64,000 nt of DNA, from NCBI RefSeq assembly GCF_907164915.1, contig NW_025919547.1, positions 124,001-188,000 on the forward strand. Direction: 5' to 3'. Position 1 is the first letter of the stretch. Each line of letters starts with the position of its first letter. A model generated the notes under the pieces. It was not told where the DNA came from. It did not search any database and saw only the letters and a list, made by a program, of their open reading frames with translations. The position numbers were made by a program, and so were the translations under genes. The DNA comes from Impatiens glandulifera. Its lineage: Eukaryota; Streptophyta; Magnoliopsida; Ericales; Balsaminaceae. Of the stretch, positions 1-11,269 are shown piece by piece.

Positions 1-1345
1 TCGCCCAAAGCCCTCCCCGGCTCATCAGACACTATGAACTCTCCTACCGAAACTTGTTCTGGTGCCTCCTCCACAACACTAATGGGAGGAACAGAGACAG
101 TACAATCCACAGGGGTAAAATGAAACTCATTTTCATAAAAATCAACATCACGAGACACAAAAACCTCCTTAGTTTCCCAATCCAATAATCTCCACCCCTT
201 TTTATCTAGGGGATAACCCAAAAACACACACTTACGACTAGAAAACTTGTCACGACGAGAGTGTAAATCAAAGGAATAACAAAGACAACCAAAAACACGC
301 ACGTTAGACAGAGTGGGAGCGGTACTATATAACACCTTATAAGGAGTACGAAAGCCCAAAACACGAGAAGGAGTCCTATTTATCAAGTAGCATGTAGTAA
401 GAACACATTTCCCCCAATACTCAATAGGAATAGAACTCTGGAAAATGACAGCCCGTGCAACATTCAAGATATGTCGATGTTTCCTCTCTACTCTACCATT
501 TTGTTGAGGAGTATGCACACAAGAAGTTTGAAATAATACACCAGCCTCAGAAAAATAATATTTCAAACAATTAAATTTTGTTCCATTATCAGTTCTTACA
601 TGTCTAATATCAACTACAAATTATCTTTTGACCATAGCAATAAACTTTATAAAGATAGTGAAAACTTCAGTTTTAACAGATAAAAGAACTACCCACACAG
701 CTCGACTAAAATTATCAACCAAAGTAAGAAAATAATGTGCTCCACTAGAGGAAGGAACATCATAAGGACCCCAAAGGTCATAGTTTACTAAATCAAAAAT
801 ACTCCTAGCATATGAATCACTGTCATAAAAAACACTCCTAGACTGTTTGGCCTGATGACAGATATCACAATGACTAACACTAGAAGAACGACGAGTAACA
901 ATAACACCAGGTAAATGCTATAGCACACTGTCTGAAGGATGCTCCATCCTACTGTGCCAAATCCCCAGACTCTTAGTTGAGCAGACAAAAAGTGATGCCG
1001 GAACACTGCACTAGTAGTAGAGACCCCCCCTTCGTTCACCTGCTCTAATCACCTTCCTAGTACTACGGTCCTAAAAAGTACATAAATTAGATGAGAATGA
1101 GATATCACCATGATAATTATCAAACAACTGAGTAACATAAATCAAGTTACAGGTCAAAGATGAGACAAATAAAACATTTTTTAGAGTAATGTCAGGAGAT
1201 AAGTACACAGAACCCCGTATATGAGCAGTAACAATGCTACCATCGGATAGAGAAATGGGACACTCCGTCCCCACAAAGCAATCAACTAAACCGTCTTGGA
1301 CCCCAGTGGCATGTAAGGTAGCCCCTGAATCAATAATCCAAGATT
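1..1345 (-). pseudogene. copia protease and integrase remnant
   Basis: Broken pol region. A WIIDSGAT protease active-site motif lies near 1320-1345. About 830-1270 covers the pre-integrase segment. About 400-800 carries integrase-core text such as HTPQQNG followed by a conserved E (VERKHRH), and 1-300 the integrase C-terminal GKKGWRLLDWETKEVF-type segment. Reading is interrupted by stops, for example near 625 and 920. The integrase would join cDNA to host DNA in a live element; this copy cannot make a whole enzyme. The second copy at 62748-63332 has a longer open integrase segment. Confidence 0.8.
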
Positions 1346-1542
1346 AATGATACTTACCACTCAAACGATCAGTGCAAGAACCATCGTTACAGCTAGGCGA
1401 AGGAGATTCTGGCAGTGAGTGGGAGTCAAACCAGGAATAGGGAATGAACCATGTTGAGGTGAAGGGGTAGCGCAACCAGACCCTGCGCACCATCTGAACC
1501 CGCGCCAAAGCCTCCAACGAAACTCAGAACCGCGACAACAGC

Positions 1543-1755
1543 CTACGCACCTCCAGTTGAGGCACCTCTAACCGTCGCGCCTCTGCGCCTGGGATCACCA
1601 CATCGCCCTTTACGTTGTCCCTCAAGAAACCACTCCGGAAACCCATGCGTATCAAAACAGTCAGAAACATCATGTCCCAGTTTCTTACAGTGAGAACACA
1701 CCAACTTTGATTTATCAACCACATTAGAAGGGAGAGAAGATAAAGCAGACTCCAT
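1543..1755 (-). pseudogene. copia gag zinc-knuckle fragment
   Basis: A 70-residue minus-strand reading frame containing CSHCKKLGHDVSDC, a canonical CX2CX4HX4C retroviral-type zinc knuckle that binds element RNA in gag. The sequence after it (FDTHGFPEWF) is the usual continuation in this copia gag family. Upstream gag is lost at the 1796/1797 junction. Downstream the frame is broken before the protease. Confidence 0.7.
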
Positions 1756-1796
1756 AAAGGGCCCACCTCATCACAGTAAGGAATCCCACCACGCAT

Positions 1797-2487
1797 TTGA
1801 ATAGTTTAATTAAAAGTCTAATATATAAATAATTAGAATGGAAGTGGTGCAAAGTATATCAAAATGTTACGTCATCATATATTTAGCCATTGCTTGAGGA
1901 CAACTGTGGCATTCAACTTGTTTTACAGTACTTTCAACTCATCTAAGAAATATTTCTTTTATATTATATATTTCATTACATTTAAAAAAATAGAAATAGA
2001 AAACAATACAAAGACGAAAAAAATAATTGAATGAGTGTTGTCTATCTTATTATTTTTTAATTTTATATGTTAATTTTATTGTTCTAATTTTATATGTTAA
2101 TTTTAAAATAATTTCTTAACTTAAAATATATTTTCCATTTATGCTTTTATATTTAAATCAATACAAAAAGGGAAAGTCCATATTGTGAAGCGTCCAATTA
2201 TTTTAATTTGAGGAGTTATAAATAGTGTTAATTTTTCGTATTATAATATATTTTAAAATTTGAAATTTTGAATAATTAATTATTAGTTATTAGGAAGATT
2301 TAAAATCTAAACAAAGTTAAGGAAATATAATAATGATTTATTTTCTTTTTTTATTTAAAAAAACAACAAACTCAATCCATAATACCAATTAATAAGATTT
2401 TATATGTAAAAAATTATAATTATTTTTTTTACTTTATTTTCTCAGAAAATATTATTTACTCCAATGAGATGACCCATTATGGTGTTC
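1797..2487. repeat. Tail of duplicated block (third, partial copy)
   Basis: Homologous to 54507-55187 along its length, and its first 190 bases also match 16848-17035. AT-rich, without coding capacity. It abuts copia fragment A on the left and runs into the UPL5-like 5' coding relic on the right. It is the only visible remnant of a further copy of the block, the rest having been removed or displaced at 1796. Confidence 0.75.
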
Positions 2488-2568
2488 TTCCTCATCGACA
2501 ACTGCAATCACGTTTGTTGGAGATGAATCGATATTGATGAGGTTGTTTGTTTGCATGTTTGAAAGTAG
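2488..2568 (+). pseudogene. 5' fragment of UPL5-like ubiquitin ligase gene
   Basis: Translates in one frame to a Ser/Thr-rich stretch followed by ESILMRLFVCMFESS, which matches the start of the ubiquitin-like domain of the UPL5-like relic at 55188 onwards (differences include Arg to Cys). The match stops exactly at 2568, after GAAAGTAG, where a minus-strand LTR begins. In the other copy GAAAGTAG continues into TACCTTAG and the rest of the gene. So this copy was cut within the ubiquitin-like domain by an LTR-element insertion or a rearrangement at its edge. Confidence 0.6.
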
Positions 2569-4015
2569 TGATAGGATCGGTATCACAGATATAGACGGGG
2601 GTCTGACTATTTATGATAACTTCTAATAAACGACTTGATAGAAATCCTGTTAAGGATTAATATCTCTTTCTATTTTTCACAAACCTTTGCAAACACTTGA
2701 AACATATTCAAGGGTGGAAACGTTTACTTGGGTTTGAAGCTTAAGAACCAAAGATGAAGAAAATAGCAAAAGGAAACAACACAACAGTTTGTTTACGGAT
2801 GTTCGGAGTAAAACCCTCCTACGTCACCCCTTCTTCCAACCACCGGAAGGATTCACTAAGCTTTTAATTAAATTACAGAGTGCAAGAATTAGCTCACTGT
2901 TAAACAGAATAGATTCTGTTTAACTTACAAGATGAAGAAAATCACTCAGCTAATATAATGCTTTTGATTCTAATTCTCTCTTGAATACACACAGTAAAGA
3001 AGAAAGAAAGTTCTTAGATTGCTTTGTCGCTTGATAGAATTGTAGAGATTGTTCACTTGTTCAGCAGTTTTCGTAACTATTTTTTGGCAGTTCTTCCATT
3101 GTCATTGACGATCGATATAAATGAAATAAGGACTAACGGTCGAATCTTCTAGGAATAACACATGGTGAGCTCCATTGGAACACCTCTATAGCACCCATCA
3201 AACTCTGAATGCAGGGAACGTGGCCGTACCAATTAGGGAGTGCGCCAAATATTCTTCAAGGACTGAACCTGCAAAACACAAGTAGTGGGAAGAATATTCG
3301 CTTACATGGAATTGCTTCATTGGTTTCAACTGGCTGTCATACTAATCTTCACTAGTAAGTGGAGCAGGAGTAGCGCACAACTAGTTGAATGTAGGTAGAC
3401 AAACGCTAGCTCAAGCCTAAGCTCAAGTAGGGCATTAGATGTATTTCATTAGATTGGAAAGTCTAATGAAATTAGACGCCCACGTCTATTAGAAGGATCC
3501 ATTAGACCGCCTGGTCTAATGGAATTAGACTTACGTCTAATATCAAGTCACTTCAGAAAAATCTGAAGGAGTTAGACCTCACGTCTAACTTTCTATTAGA
3601 CCTGCACGTCTAACTCATCTCTTTAGACTAATCTGAAGGAGTTAGACCTCACGTCTAACTTTCTGTTAGACATGCACGTCTAACTCATCTCTTCAGACTA
3701 ATCTAAAGGAGTTAGACCTCACGTCTAACTTTCTGTTAGACCTGCACGTCTAACTACATATTAGACCAGCGCGTCTAATACATAATCTGTTAGACTGGCA
3801 CGTCTAACTGTTAGACTGGCCCGTCTAACCATATGTTAGACTAGCCCGTCTAACCAACTCATGCCAACTAAGTCTAATGCGCCTCATTAAGACTTAGTCC
3901 GATATAACTTGTTTTCGACACACCTGCATCAGAAACGGTTAAACGGTTTAACACATCATCAAAACAATATTGGTCAAACTACTTTGACATATAGTCAAAA
4001 TAATTTGACCCAACA
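2569..4015 (-). mobile_element. LTR of a copia relative, minus orientation
   Basis: Read on the minus strand it starts TGTTGGGTC next to a polypurine tract and ends CCGATCCTATCA, that is, TG...CA bounded. It is about 1447 bp. Its left edge is fixed by comparison with the uninterrupted site at 55268. The segment around 2785-2860 (a GTTCGGAGT...CCTCCTACGTCACCCCTTC-type stretch) is the reverse complement of the conserved R/U5 region of the young element's LTR (27895-27950), so the two families are related. The same LTR recurs truncated at 41158-41688 and, more diverged, at 18723-20095. Confidence 0.75.
3433..3905. repeat. Array of about 14 short palindromes within the LTR
   Basis: Dense series of perfect or near-perfect inverted repeats with 6-8 bp arms: GTTAGAC, a 5-7 nt spacer, then GTCTAAC (or ATTAGAC...GTCTAAT). 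Spacers vary (CTCAC, CTGCAC, TGGCAC, TGGCCC, CAGCGC), arms hardly at all. Some copies are separated by a TTCAGA...TCTGAA box, giving a higher-order unit of about 70 bp repeated about three times at 3560-3750. Lies in what would be U3. Confidence 0.9.
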
Positions 4016-4030
4016 ATTTCTTACTTTTTG
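4016..4030 (-). other. Polypurine tract of the minus-strand LTR element
   Basis: Reverse complement reads CAAAAAGTAAGAAAT immediately before the LTR's TGTTGGG. The young element has AAAAAGGGAGAAAT in the same place. In a live element it primes plus-strand DNA synthesis. The central G-run has decayed to GTAAG. Confidence 0.6.
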
Positions 4031-4281
4031 ATGATGATATTAAACATCCAGCAAAGGTAAACAAATATAATCAATGATGCACATACATTTTATTACATAA
4101 TATAATAAAGAACCCGTTTAAACACAGTACTCTTCAAAGTCAACTAATTAAATTAGTTTAATACATGGCATTAAACTAACATTACAATTAACAGAAAGAC
4201 ATTTTTCTTCTTAAGAAAACTAATCTTCATATTCTTCTCCTATTTTTCTTCTAGGAAGGAGGACAAGGGAAAGCTCTGAGT

Positions 4282-5028
4282 CTAGGTTCGAGAAGAGGAA
4301 GACCCGTCTCTGTTTCTTTTCTTCAACTGAATCCTATGCATTTTATGGACGTAGTCGAAAACCTTTTGTCTATCCAATATAGAAGGATGAATAAAGGCAT
4401 CCCGATCAAGAACTTCAGCAAGACAATATAAAAAGGACCCGAGGGAACCGTCATATCCAAAATATCTCTTTCAAGAACAGATCATTTTAACGAGATTACT
4501 GAATAGAAACCTTGTCCAGTTGATGAGTACACCTTTGGTGATGGCCACCATTATGTCGAAGATTTTGGAGATATTTGAGTGAGGGATACCTCATACAAGA
4601 AGAGATTTTAAGATGATATCTTTTAGAATAAGAAATTCGACTTTCAAATCTCTACTTTTACCGGATAGAGAAGAAAGATTATGGATTACATCTGTGAAAA
4701 CCGGCATCATCTTAGACATGGTTTCGAACGAAGAGGGAGTAAACACATGGATTCCTTCAGATGGAAGACCAAAAAAGTCCCCGAAGAGTTCTTCGTTGAA
4801 ACAGATTTCTTCTCCTAGAATGGTTGTATGCACCCATTCGTTGTCTAGAAACACAGCAGATGCGAAGAACTCACGGATAGCCTGATCATGATAGGCATCG
4901 TGAGGGCGAAGAAACTCCTTCAACCCAGAACACTTTAGTGATTCAAGGACCTGAATCACTCCAGGAATGGGTACCGTAGACACGGATTTGAAGCTCACTT
5001 GAAGAGATTTTGGCACAAAAGAAGCCAT
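4282..5028 (-). pseudogene. Accessory-gene pseudogene (paralogue of the element's ORF3 genes)
   Basis: Starts MASFVPKSLQ at 5028 and matches the intact gene at 41982-42701 over its length. Two in-frame TGA codons break it: one at 4591-4593 (Arg in the other copy) and one near 4470 (CGA to TGA, typical methyl-CpG decay); the original stop is also altered. Shared core features are the GLKEFL...IREFF segment, FFGLPSEGI and the INW motif. It lies just upstream (minus strand) of the polypurine tract and LTR, the position of the three ORF3 genes in the young element. Function unknown; it resembles the family annotated as putative plant transposon protein. Confidence 0.75.
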
Positions 5029-5044
5029 TTTCGTCAAGATCAGA

Positions 5045-5690
5045 GAGAAAAGAGACGATACAAATTCTATAATTAGTTTTATTTCACTTTTCATTAATAA
5101 ATTTCAGTTTTAAAATGAATAAAAATTCGTATTTAATGTTTATTTTCATTCTTCTACAAATAAAATAAGAATTTCAACATTAAATTAATCGTTTTTTATC
5201 TAGCGTTAACAATATATGTTATAAATTTTTATTTAAAAAAAGTTCAATAAGTCACCAACCAGTTCAAAACTATATTTTATCCGAATTTATACATAGTTTT
5301 ATAAGTATATTTAGTTTGATCTGAAAGCATAATTTGTTTTATTTCACTTTTTGTTGAAATTTTTTCAGTTTCCATGAATGATAAGTTGTCATTATTGTTT
5401 ATATTTTATTTTTCTTCAAATAAAATAAGTGTTTTAATATTAAATCAATCGTTTTATCTAACTTTAACAAATTATGTTATAATTTTTTTTTATCAAAAAC
5501 AAGAAACGGTAAATTTTATCACAGGTCAAAACTATGATTTGTCCGTAGATCTACATAGTTTTATCTAATGGTATACTTAGTTTTATTTTACTTTTTTGCT
5601 GAAATTTTTCTTCAGTTTTTATGAATGATAAGTTGTATTTGATGTTTATATTTTATTTTTCTACAAATAAAATAAATTTAAATATTAAAT
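5045..5690. repeat. AT-rich tandem repeat of about 240 bp (2-3 units)
   Basis: Degenerate units marked by TAGTTTTATTTCACTTTT, then CAGTTTTYATGAATGATAAG, TACAAATAAAATAAGT and TCGTTTTATCTRACTTTAAC, then CAGTAAGTC and TTTTATCCGAATGTATAC. The unit starts directly at the 5' leader of the accessory pseudogene. Short open frames here are repeat artefacts. Confidence 0.8.
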
Positions 5691-7240
5691 TTTATGAGTG
5701 TTTAAACTCATCTTTCTTATTTTTTTTTTAAATATTTAAAATATTTGTATCTTATGGGTTTTAAAATAAATTTCAACTTATAAATTAATTTTGCCATATG
5801 TGCTTTTATTTAAATTCTTATTTATATTTTGTAATTTGAAACTTATAAATATGTAAAAGTTGTAAATGTGTGTGATCAATATTACATCATCGATGGATAA
5901 TTTTTCCATATTTTTTTTGCTATGTTAAAAAGTTTTATGTTTTATTTTGCCTTTGACCAGACTGATCAACCAATCCTGATGCCATAGTAGAACTGCTAAC
6001 GCCTTGCCCTGGAACACCATTCCTTTGATTGATGTAACTGACCCTCCTCTAACTGGCTCAGATATCTTTTCTGTTTTTCAAGAACTCAAAAATCCCTCTC
6101 AACTGAAGCTCCGTTGGTCTTTTAATTAAAATTCTATTTCAATTCCTAAGAAACCCTTTTGCTTTTCTTTAGCACTCTTACCTTTAATAAATCAGCATGG
6201 TCTCGTTTTTAATCCATTTAGTGTGAACTTTTTATGGTGGATTCATAACTATATAAACTTGAATCTCCTTTTTTAATCAACCCAAATGGTGCAACCTAGA
6301 TACTGTTACAAATTTCTAAAGTTTCTCTTTTATTCACCCTTTAGTTCCTTCGCAATTTCTGAACAAGCGACTTCATATGCTCTTAACTTTGGACTCGGGA
6401 CTCCTCACATGATGAGCGAGTAGAAATTAGAAAGGTTTGAATCTCGCCCACAATTTTCATATTTTAAAGAGTTGCCAATAAGGCCCGTGTCAACCATTAA
6501 AAACAGATGCACAAGGGCGTGTCATTACATGTATCAGTCTCACTACGGGCGACTTGGGGTGAGTTGTATAGCGAACCAGGAAGTATATTTGGTACCATTG
6601 GAAATATAACTCAAAGTGCTTTCGAATGATAGCTCATTCATACAAAATGGTCTAGTAGTTCAAAAACTATGAATTTTAGAAGTGTAGCTTACCTCCGGTT
6701 AGCCTTTAAGATCCAGACCTGGAGCATTGATCATATTGTATTGATCGGTCGAGTGTTCTAATCGTCGATCCAGGGCTTGGAACCGGTTCAGTTCGAAAGG
6801 TATGTGGATCAGCTTCTCAACCCAAGTTGAGTCACCCAAAACCATCAACTACAACTCGAGTTATGAATTTCTAAGATGTAAAAATATGGTGACTACAAGT
6901 GTAGCTTTGGTTTTCATTCTAGATAGGCATCCTATGAATGCTGACATCATCCAACTCCTTTGACTAATCCAAGAACGGTTGACCAAGTTGACCGGTCCTT
7001 ATTTTATTATTATATTTATTCTTCTCGGTTTTCATGTCATTTTCTTAAAAATAAAAATAAAAATCATACCATAGTCAATTTTTTATTATCTCTAATGCAC
7101 TAGACATAATGAACGTGTTAATTTCTCATCGGAAGGAATTTTTGTCGAAAATGTCTAACATCAATATTATAATCGTTTAACACGATTTTCCGAGACGGTC
7201 CTCATGGAGGTGTCTGTGGGCCCAAAATTCTGAGTATTTA
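5691..7240. other. Unassigned low-copy part of the duplicated block
   Basis: GC content rises relative to the flanks from about 5940. It holds a short plus-strand frame (5998-6120; NALPWNTIPLIDVTD and on to LKLRWSF) that looks like decayed coding sequence but which I cannot name, a tRNA-like SINE head (6374-6451), and 6600-7240, whose GTTGACCAAGTTGACC-type text looks like decayed LTR or intergenic repeat. Copy 2 is 43630-44900, with a deletion of about 40 bp at its left end. Confidence 0.35.
6374..6451 (+). mobile_element. tRNA-like SINE head (candidate)
   Basis: A CTCTTAAC...GGACTCGGGACTCC stretch resembles the A-box and anticodon arm of a tRNA-Ser/Leu type molecule, and GGTTTGAATCTC (6434-6445) matches the B-box consensus GGTTCGANTCC at normal spacing. 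Also present in copy 2 (44010-44087). I did not find a clear poly(A)/poly(T) tail or target duplication, so it may be an internal promoter remnant of something else. Confidence 0.35.
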
Positions 7241-7866
7241 TGATAAGTAAAATTTGAATCGACCTAAAATATGCATATATGGATTAGTTTGCGGATTAAT
7301 TCTTTATTCTAAATATTCTAGTATAGTATATACTAGAATTAGAATATAATATATTAGGTATGGTATGTATCTACCTTTTTTTAACACGTAGATGTATTTA
7401 GGTAGATTGTTTTAAATATATGTCTACTGTAAAAATATATTATAATGATATTTTATATTTTAGGAATAGGGCCATAAAAGAAGAAAAAGAGTAATAATTT
7501 TATAGGCACGCTAAATTCAAATGATCAAGAATCAAGAATGAGAAGATAATTCAAATGAGAAAGATAATTGTATTATTATATATATATATATTCAAATAAT
7601 GTTTATTTATTAATTATATATAACATCTAATATCTCTAAACCTAAATATATTAATTATAATCTACATCAAACAACATTATTTAGAAATAATATAAAATAA
7701 TATACGTTTAAAATAATTGGGGCTATTTATAAGTTTTGCTATGTTAAAAAGTTTACTTAAAAATAGAAAAAGTAAAAGAGAGACGTGGATAATTATGGAA
7801 CTAGGCAAGTTGTATAAGTCCACGAATGTCCTTCAATTCATCAAGTATATTTTTATTAAGTGGACC

Positions 7867-7868
<2 letters not shown>

Positions 7869-7939
<71 letters not shown>
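7869..7939. repeat. (TA)n microsatellite
   Basis: About 35 TA units. The matching site in copy 2 (45303-45342) has about 20 units, so the tract changed length after duplication. Confidence 0.95.
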
Positions 7940-7942
<3 letters not shown>

Positions 7943-7959
7943 AGAGTTTGTTTGAACTT

Positions 7960-8690
7960 GGGTAATGAGACTTTGGTATGATTTTTTTATAAAATAAAAT
8001 TTGAATTTTTATAAGATGAATTATTAAAATATTAATTTTTTTTAAAAATTTTAAAGAAATAAATAAAAATATTTAATATTTTAATTGAGAAATTTAATAA
8101 TTTAATGATTAAAATGATATTTATGTAATATAAATATTTTTATAAATCTAAAATCAAACAAGCTATTAGAAATATTGATTACCTTATTTTATTTTTTGAA
8201 AACAATTAATTCTCATCTAATTAGATTCAAAATTACATATAAAAAATTATCTACAAAATAATAATATTAATAAAATAAAACCATTTGATTAGGGTATGTT
8301 AAACAAATCAAGAGTACATAAAATCTATACCAAATAGTAGTTTGAATGTAAATTTAAATTATTCTTATTGAATAATTGATAAACAATGCTGTCTAAAATT
8401 TAAAAAATAACTATCAAATTCCGAAAATTTGATCACTTTTAAATACTTTAATTAAAAGTCTAAATATGTAATTGATTAGAATTGAATTGGTGCAAAATAT
8501 ATCAAATTGTTACATCATCATATGTTTAGCCCTTGCTTGAGGACAATTTAGTGTTCAACTTGTTTGGCAACTTCAAATTTAAGAAATATTTATTTTATTT
8601 TATATGTTTCATTAAATAGAAAAACAATACAAAGACGAATAAAATAATTTAATAAGTGTTGTCTATCTTATTGTTTTTTAGTTTTGATGA
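7960..8690 (+). repeat. Long direct repeat, left member (copy 1)
   Basis: Starts TTTGAACTTGGG and ends about TTGTCTATCTTATT; matches 16225-17035 in the same orientation with moderate divergence. The pair encloses about 8.3 kb with the satellite arrays, Cys-rich gene and LINE. It could be the two LTRs of a decayed element or an old tandem duplication. Terminal TG/CA, primer site and polypurine tract are not evident. Confidence 0.65.
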
Positions 8691-10690
8691 ATGAATGGTT
8701 ATATTTAATGTTTATATTTCATTTCTCTACAATATTTCAACATTAAATCAATCATTTTATCTGACTTTAACAATTTCGTTTATAATTTTTTTTTAAAAAA
8801 AAAATCAGTAAGTCACCAAACCAAACTGTTCAAAACAATGCTTTATCAGAAGGGATGTATACTTAGTTTTATCTGAAAGCATAATTTGTTTTATTTCACA
8901 TTTTGCTAATTGTTTTTCAGTTTTAATGAATGATAAGTTGTAATTAATGTTTATATTTTATTTTTCTACAAATAAAATAAGTATTTTAACATTAAACCAT
9001 TCGTTTTATCTAATTTTAACCACTTATGTTATAATTTTTTATTTTTAAAACAAAGATGTAAATTTTATTACCGATCAAAACAATGTTTTATCCGAATGTA
9101 TACTTAGTTTTATTCGAAAACAAAATTAGTTTTATTTCACTTTTTACTGAATTTTTTCTTCAATTTTTTATGAATGATAAGTTATATTTGATGTTTATAT
9201 TTTATATTTCTAAAAAAAAAATAAATATTTCAACATTAAATCAATCATTTTATATGACTTTAATAACTTGGGTTATAATTTTTTATTTTTAAAACAATGT
9301 ACTAAATCTCATTACAAGTCAAAATTATAATTTATCCAAAGATATAAATAGTTTTATCTAAAGGTATACTTAGTTTTATTTCACTTTTTATAAAAAAATT
9401 TCAATTTTCATTAATAGAAAGTCGTATTTAATGTTTATATTTCATTTTTCTACAAATAAAATAAGTATTTCTAACCTTAAATTAATTGTTTTATCTGACT
9501 TTAACCACTTATGTTATAAATTTTTATTTTTAAAAACGTTCATTAAGTCGTCAAATAATTCAAAACTATGCTTTATCAAAATGTATACATAGCTTTGTCT
9601 GAATGTATATTTAGTTTTATTTCACTTTTTGCTAATTATTTTTCAGTTCAAAGTTTTATATTTCATTTTTTCTACAAATAAAATAAATATTTCAACATTA
9701 AACCAATCGTTTTATTTGACTTTAGCAACTTCTGTTATAAACTATTATTTTTATAAACGTTCACTAAGTTGTTAAACAGTGCAAAATAATGCTTTATGCG
9801 AATGCGTACGTTGTGTATACTTAGTTTTATTTGAAATCATAATTAGTTTTATTTCACTTTTGTTGTAATTTTATTTTAGTTTTCATGAATGAAAAGTTGT
9901 ATGTAATGTTTATATTTCATTTCTCTACAAATAAAATAAGTATTTTAACATTAAATCAATCGTTTTATAACCGTTTCTTTTACAACTTTTTATTTTAAAA
10001 AAATTTCAGTAAGTCAACTAATAGTTCAAAACAATATTTTATATAAAGGTAAATTTAGTTTTATCTGAAATCATAATTTGTTTTATTTCACTCTTTGCTG
10101 AAATTTTTTCAGTTTTCATAAATGATAAGTTTAATTGATGTTTATATTTTATTTTTCTACAAATAAAATAAGTATGTTAACATTAAACCAGTCGTTGTAT
10201 ATGATTTTAACAGCTTAGATATAATCTTTTATTCTTAAAACAATGCAGTAAATTTTATTACCGGTCAAAACAATATTTTATCCGAATATATATACTTAGC
10301 TTTATTTGTAGGTATACTTAGTTTTATCTAAAAACATAATTAGTTTTATTTCACTTTTTATTAAATATTTTCAGTTTTAAAATGAATAAAAAGTCGTATT
10401 TGATGTTTATTTTCATTCTTCTACAAATAAAATAAGTATTTCAACATTAAATCAATCGTTTTATCTAACTTTAACAAATTATGTTATAATTTTTTTTTAA
10501 AAAAAAGAAATGGTAAATTTTATCACAGGTCAAAACTATGATTTGTCCATAGATATACATAGTTTTATCTAAATGTATACTTAGTTTTATTTCACTTTTT
10601 TGCTGAAATTTTTCTTCAGTTGTATTTGATGTTTATTTTTTTTTCTACAAATAAAATAAATTTAAATATTAAATTTATTGAGTTTGTAAA
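8690..10690. repeat. AT-rich tandem repeat array, about 8 units
   Basis: Main array of the repeat of about 240 bp. The landmark TTTTATTTCAC-type box recurs near 8889, 9133, 9378, 9618, 9851, 10083, 10347 and 10588, spacings of about 230-265. Units are diverged by indels and point changes. Copy 2 (46095-48370) is about one unit longer, consistent with unequal exchange. No coding capacity. Confidence 0.85.
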
Positions 10691-11093
10691 CTCATCTTTC
10701 TTATTTATTTTAAAATATTTAAAATATTTGTATCTTATAGAGTTTTAAAATAAATTTTAACTTATAAATTAATTTTGCCATATGTGCTTTTATTTAACTT
10801 CTTATTTATATTTTGTAATTTGAAACTTATAAATATGTAAAAGCTGTAAATGTGTGTGATCAATATTACATCATTGAGGGATAATTAAGATGTGACATTG
10901 ACATTTAAATAGAAGGTTGTTGATAATTTGACAAGTACAAATGTGTTCTCATGTGATCCCAGATAAAAAAAGAAAAAAAAGAAAGAAGAAGTTATTTGTG
11001 CATATGTTGATGTTGTTAGTCACATGCGCAAGATAAGGTTCTTTAATGTTGAGGTAAAAAAAAATCCCAAAATCAAATGAGACCTAAGATAAG

Positions 11094-11102
11094 GGTATAT
11101 AA
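11094..11102 (+). promoter_or_regulatory. TATA box upstream of the Cys-rich split gene
   Basis: GGTATATAAC lies about 170 bases before the first ATG of the Cys-rich gene, after a GATAAG motif and followed by an A/G-rich leader. The 10870-11090 interval is conserved between the two block copies and is neither satellite nor LTR, which fits a promoter. Confidence 0.4.
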
Positions 11103-11203
11103 CTAAACTTGCTTGCTCATTTCTTAAAAAAGCAGTGGAAAAAAAACATTAAAGAAGAAGAAGTAATGTAAGAAATTTATTCCTTTTATCAATATCTTTT
11201 GTT

Positions 11204-11207
<4 letters not shown>

Positions 11208-11253
<46 letters not shown>
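11208..11253. repeat. (TA)n microsatellite in the leader
   Basis: About 23 TA units just upstream of the ATG at 11270. In copy 2 this tract is nearly absent, replaced by a short duplication of AAGAAGAAGTAATGTAAGAAA. Confidence 0.9.
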
Positions 11254-11257
<4 letters not shown>

Positions 11258-11269
11258 TTTTTTGAAGGA

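Larger units (their letters stand above)
1..1796 (-). mobile_element. Ty1/copia fragment A (gag to integrase), truncated
   Basis: Minus-strand internal part of a Ty1/copia retrotransposon. Reading leftwards it shows a gag zinc knuckle (about 1700), the protease DSG motif (about 1330), the pre-integrase segment and the integrase C-terminal half running off the window's left edge. Positions 1-1240 are clearly the same family as 62763-64000, roughly 95% identical by eye. It ends abruptly at 1796, where a repeat shared with 16848 and 54507 begins, so the 5' LTR and most of gag are missing. Several stops and frameshifts make it non-functional. Confidence 0.88.

Noticed and set aside
3433..3905. 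Regularly spaced palindromic repeats, CRISPR-like at first sight
   Set aside because: Repeats are palindromes of 6-8 bp arms with 5-7 nt spacers inside a plant LTR. No long identical repeats, no unique 30-nt spacers, no cas genes.
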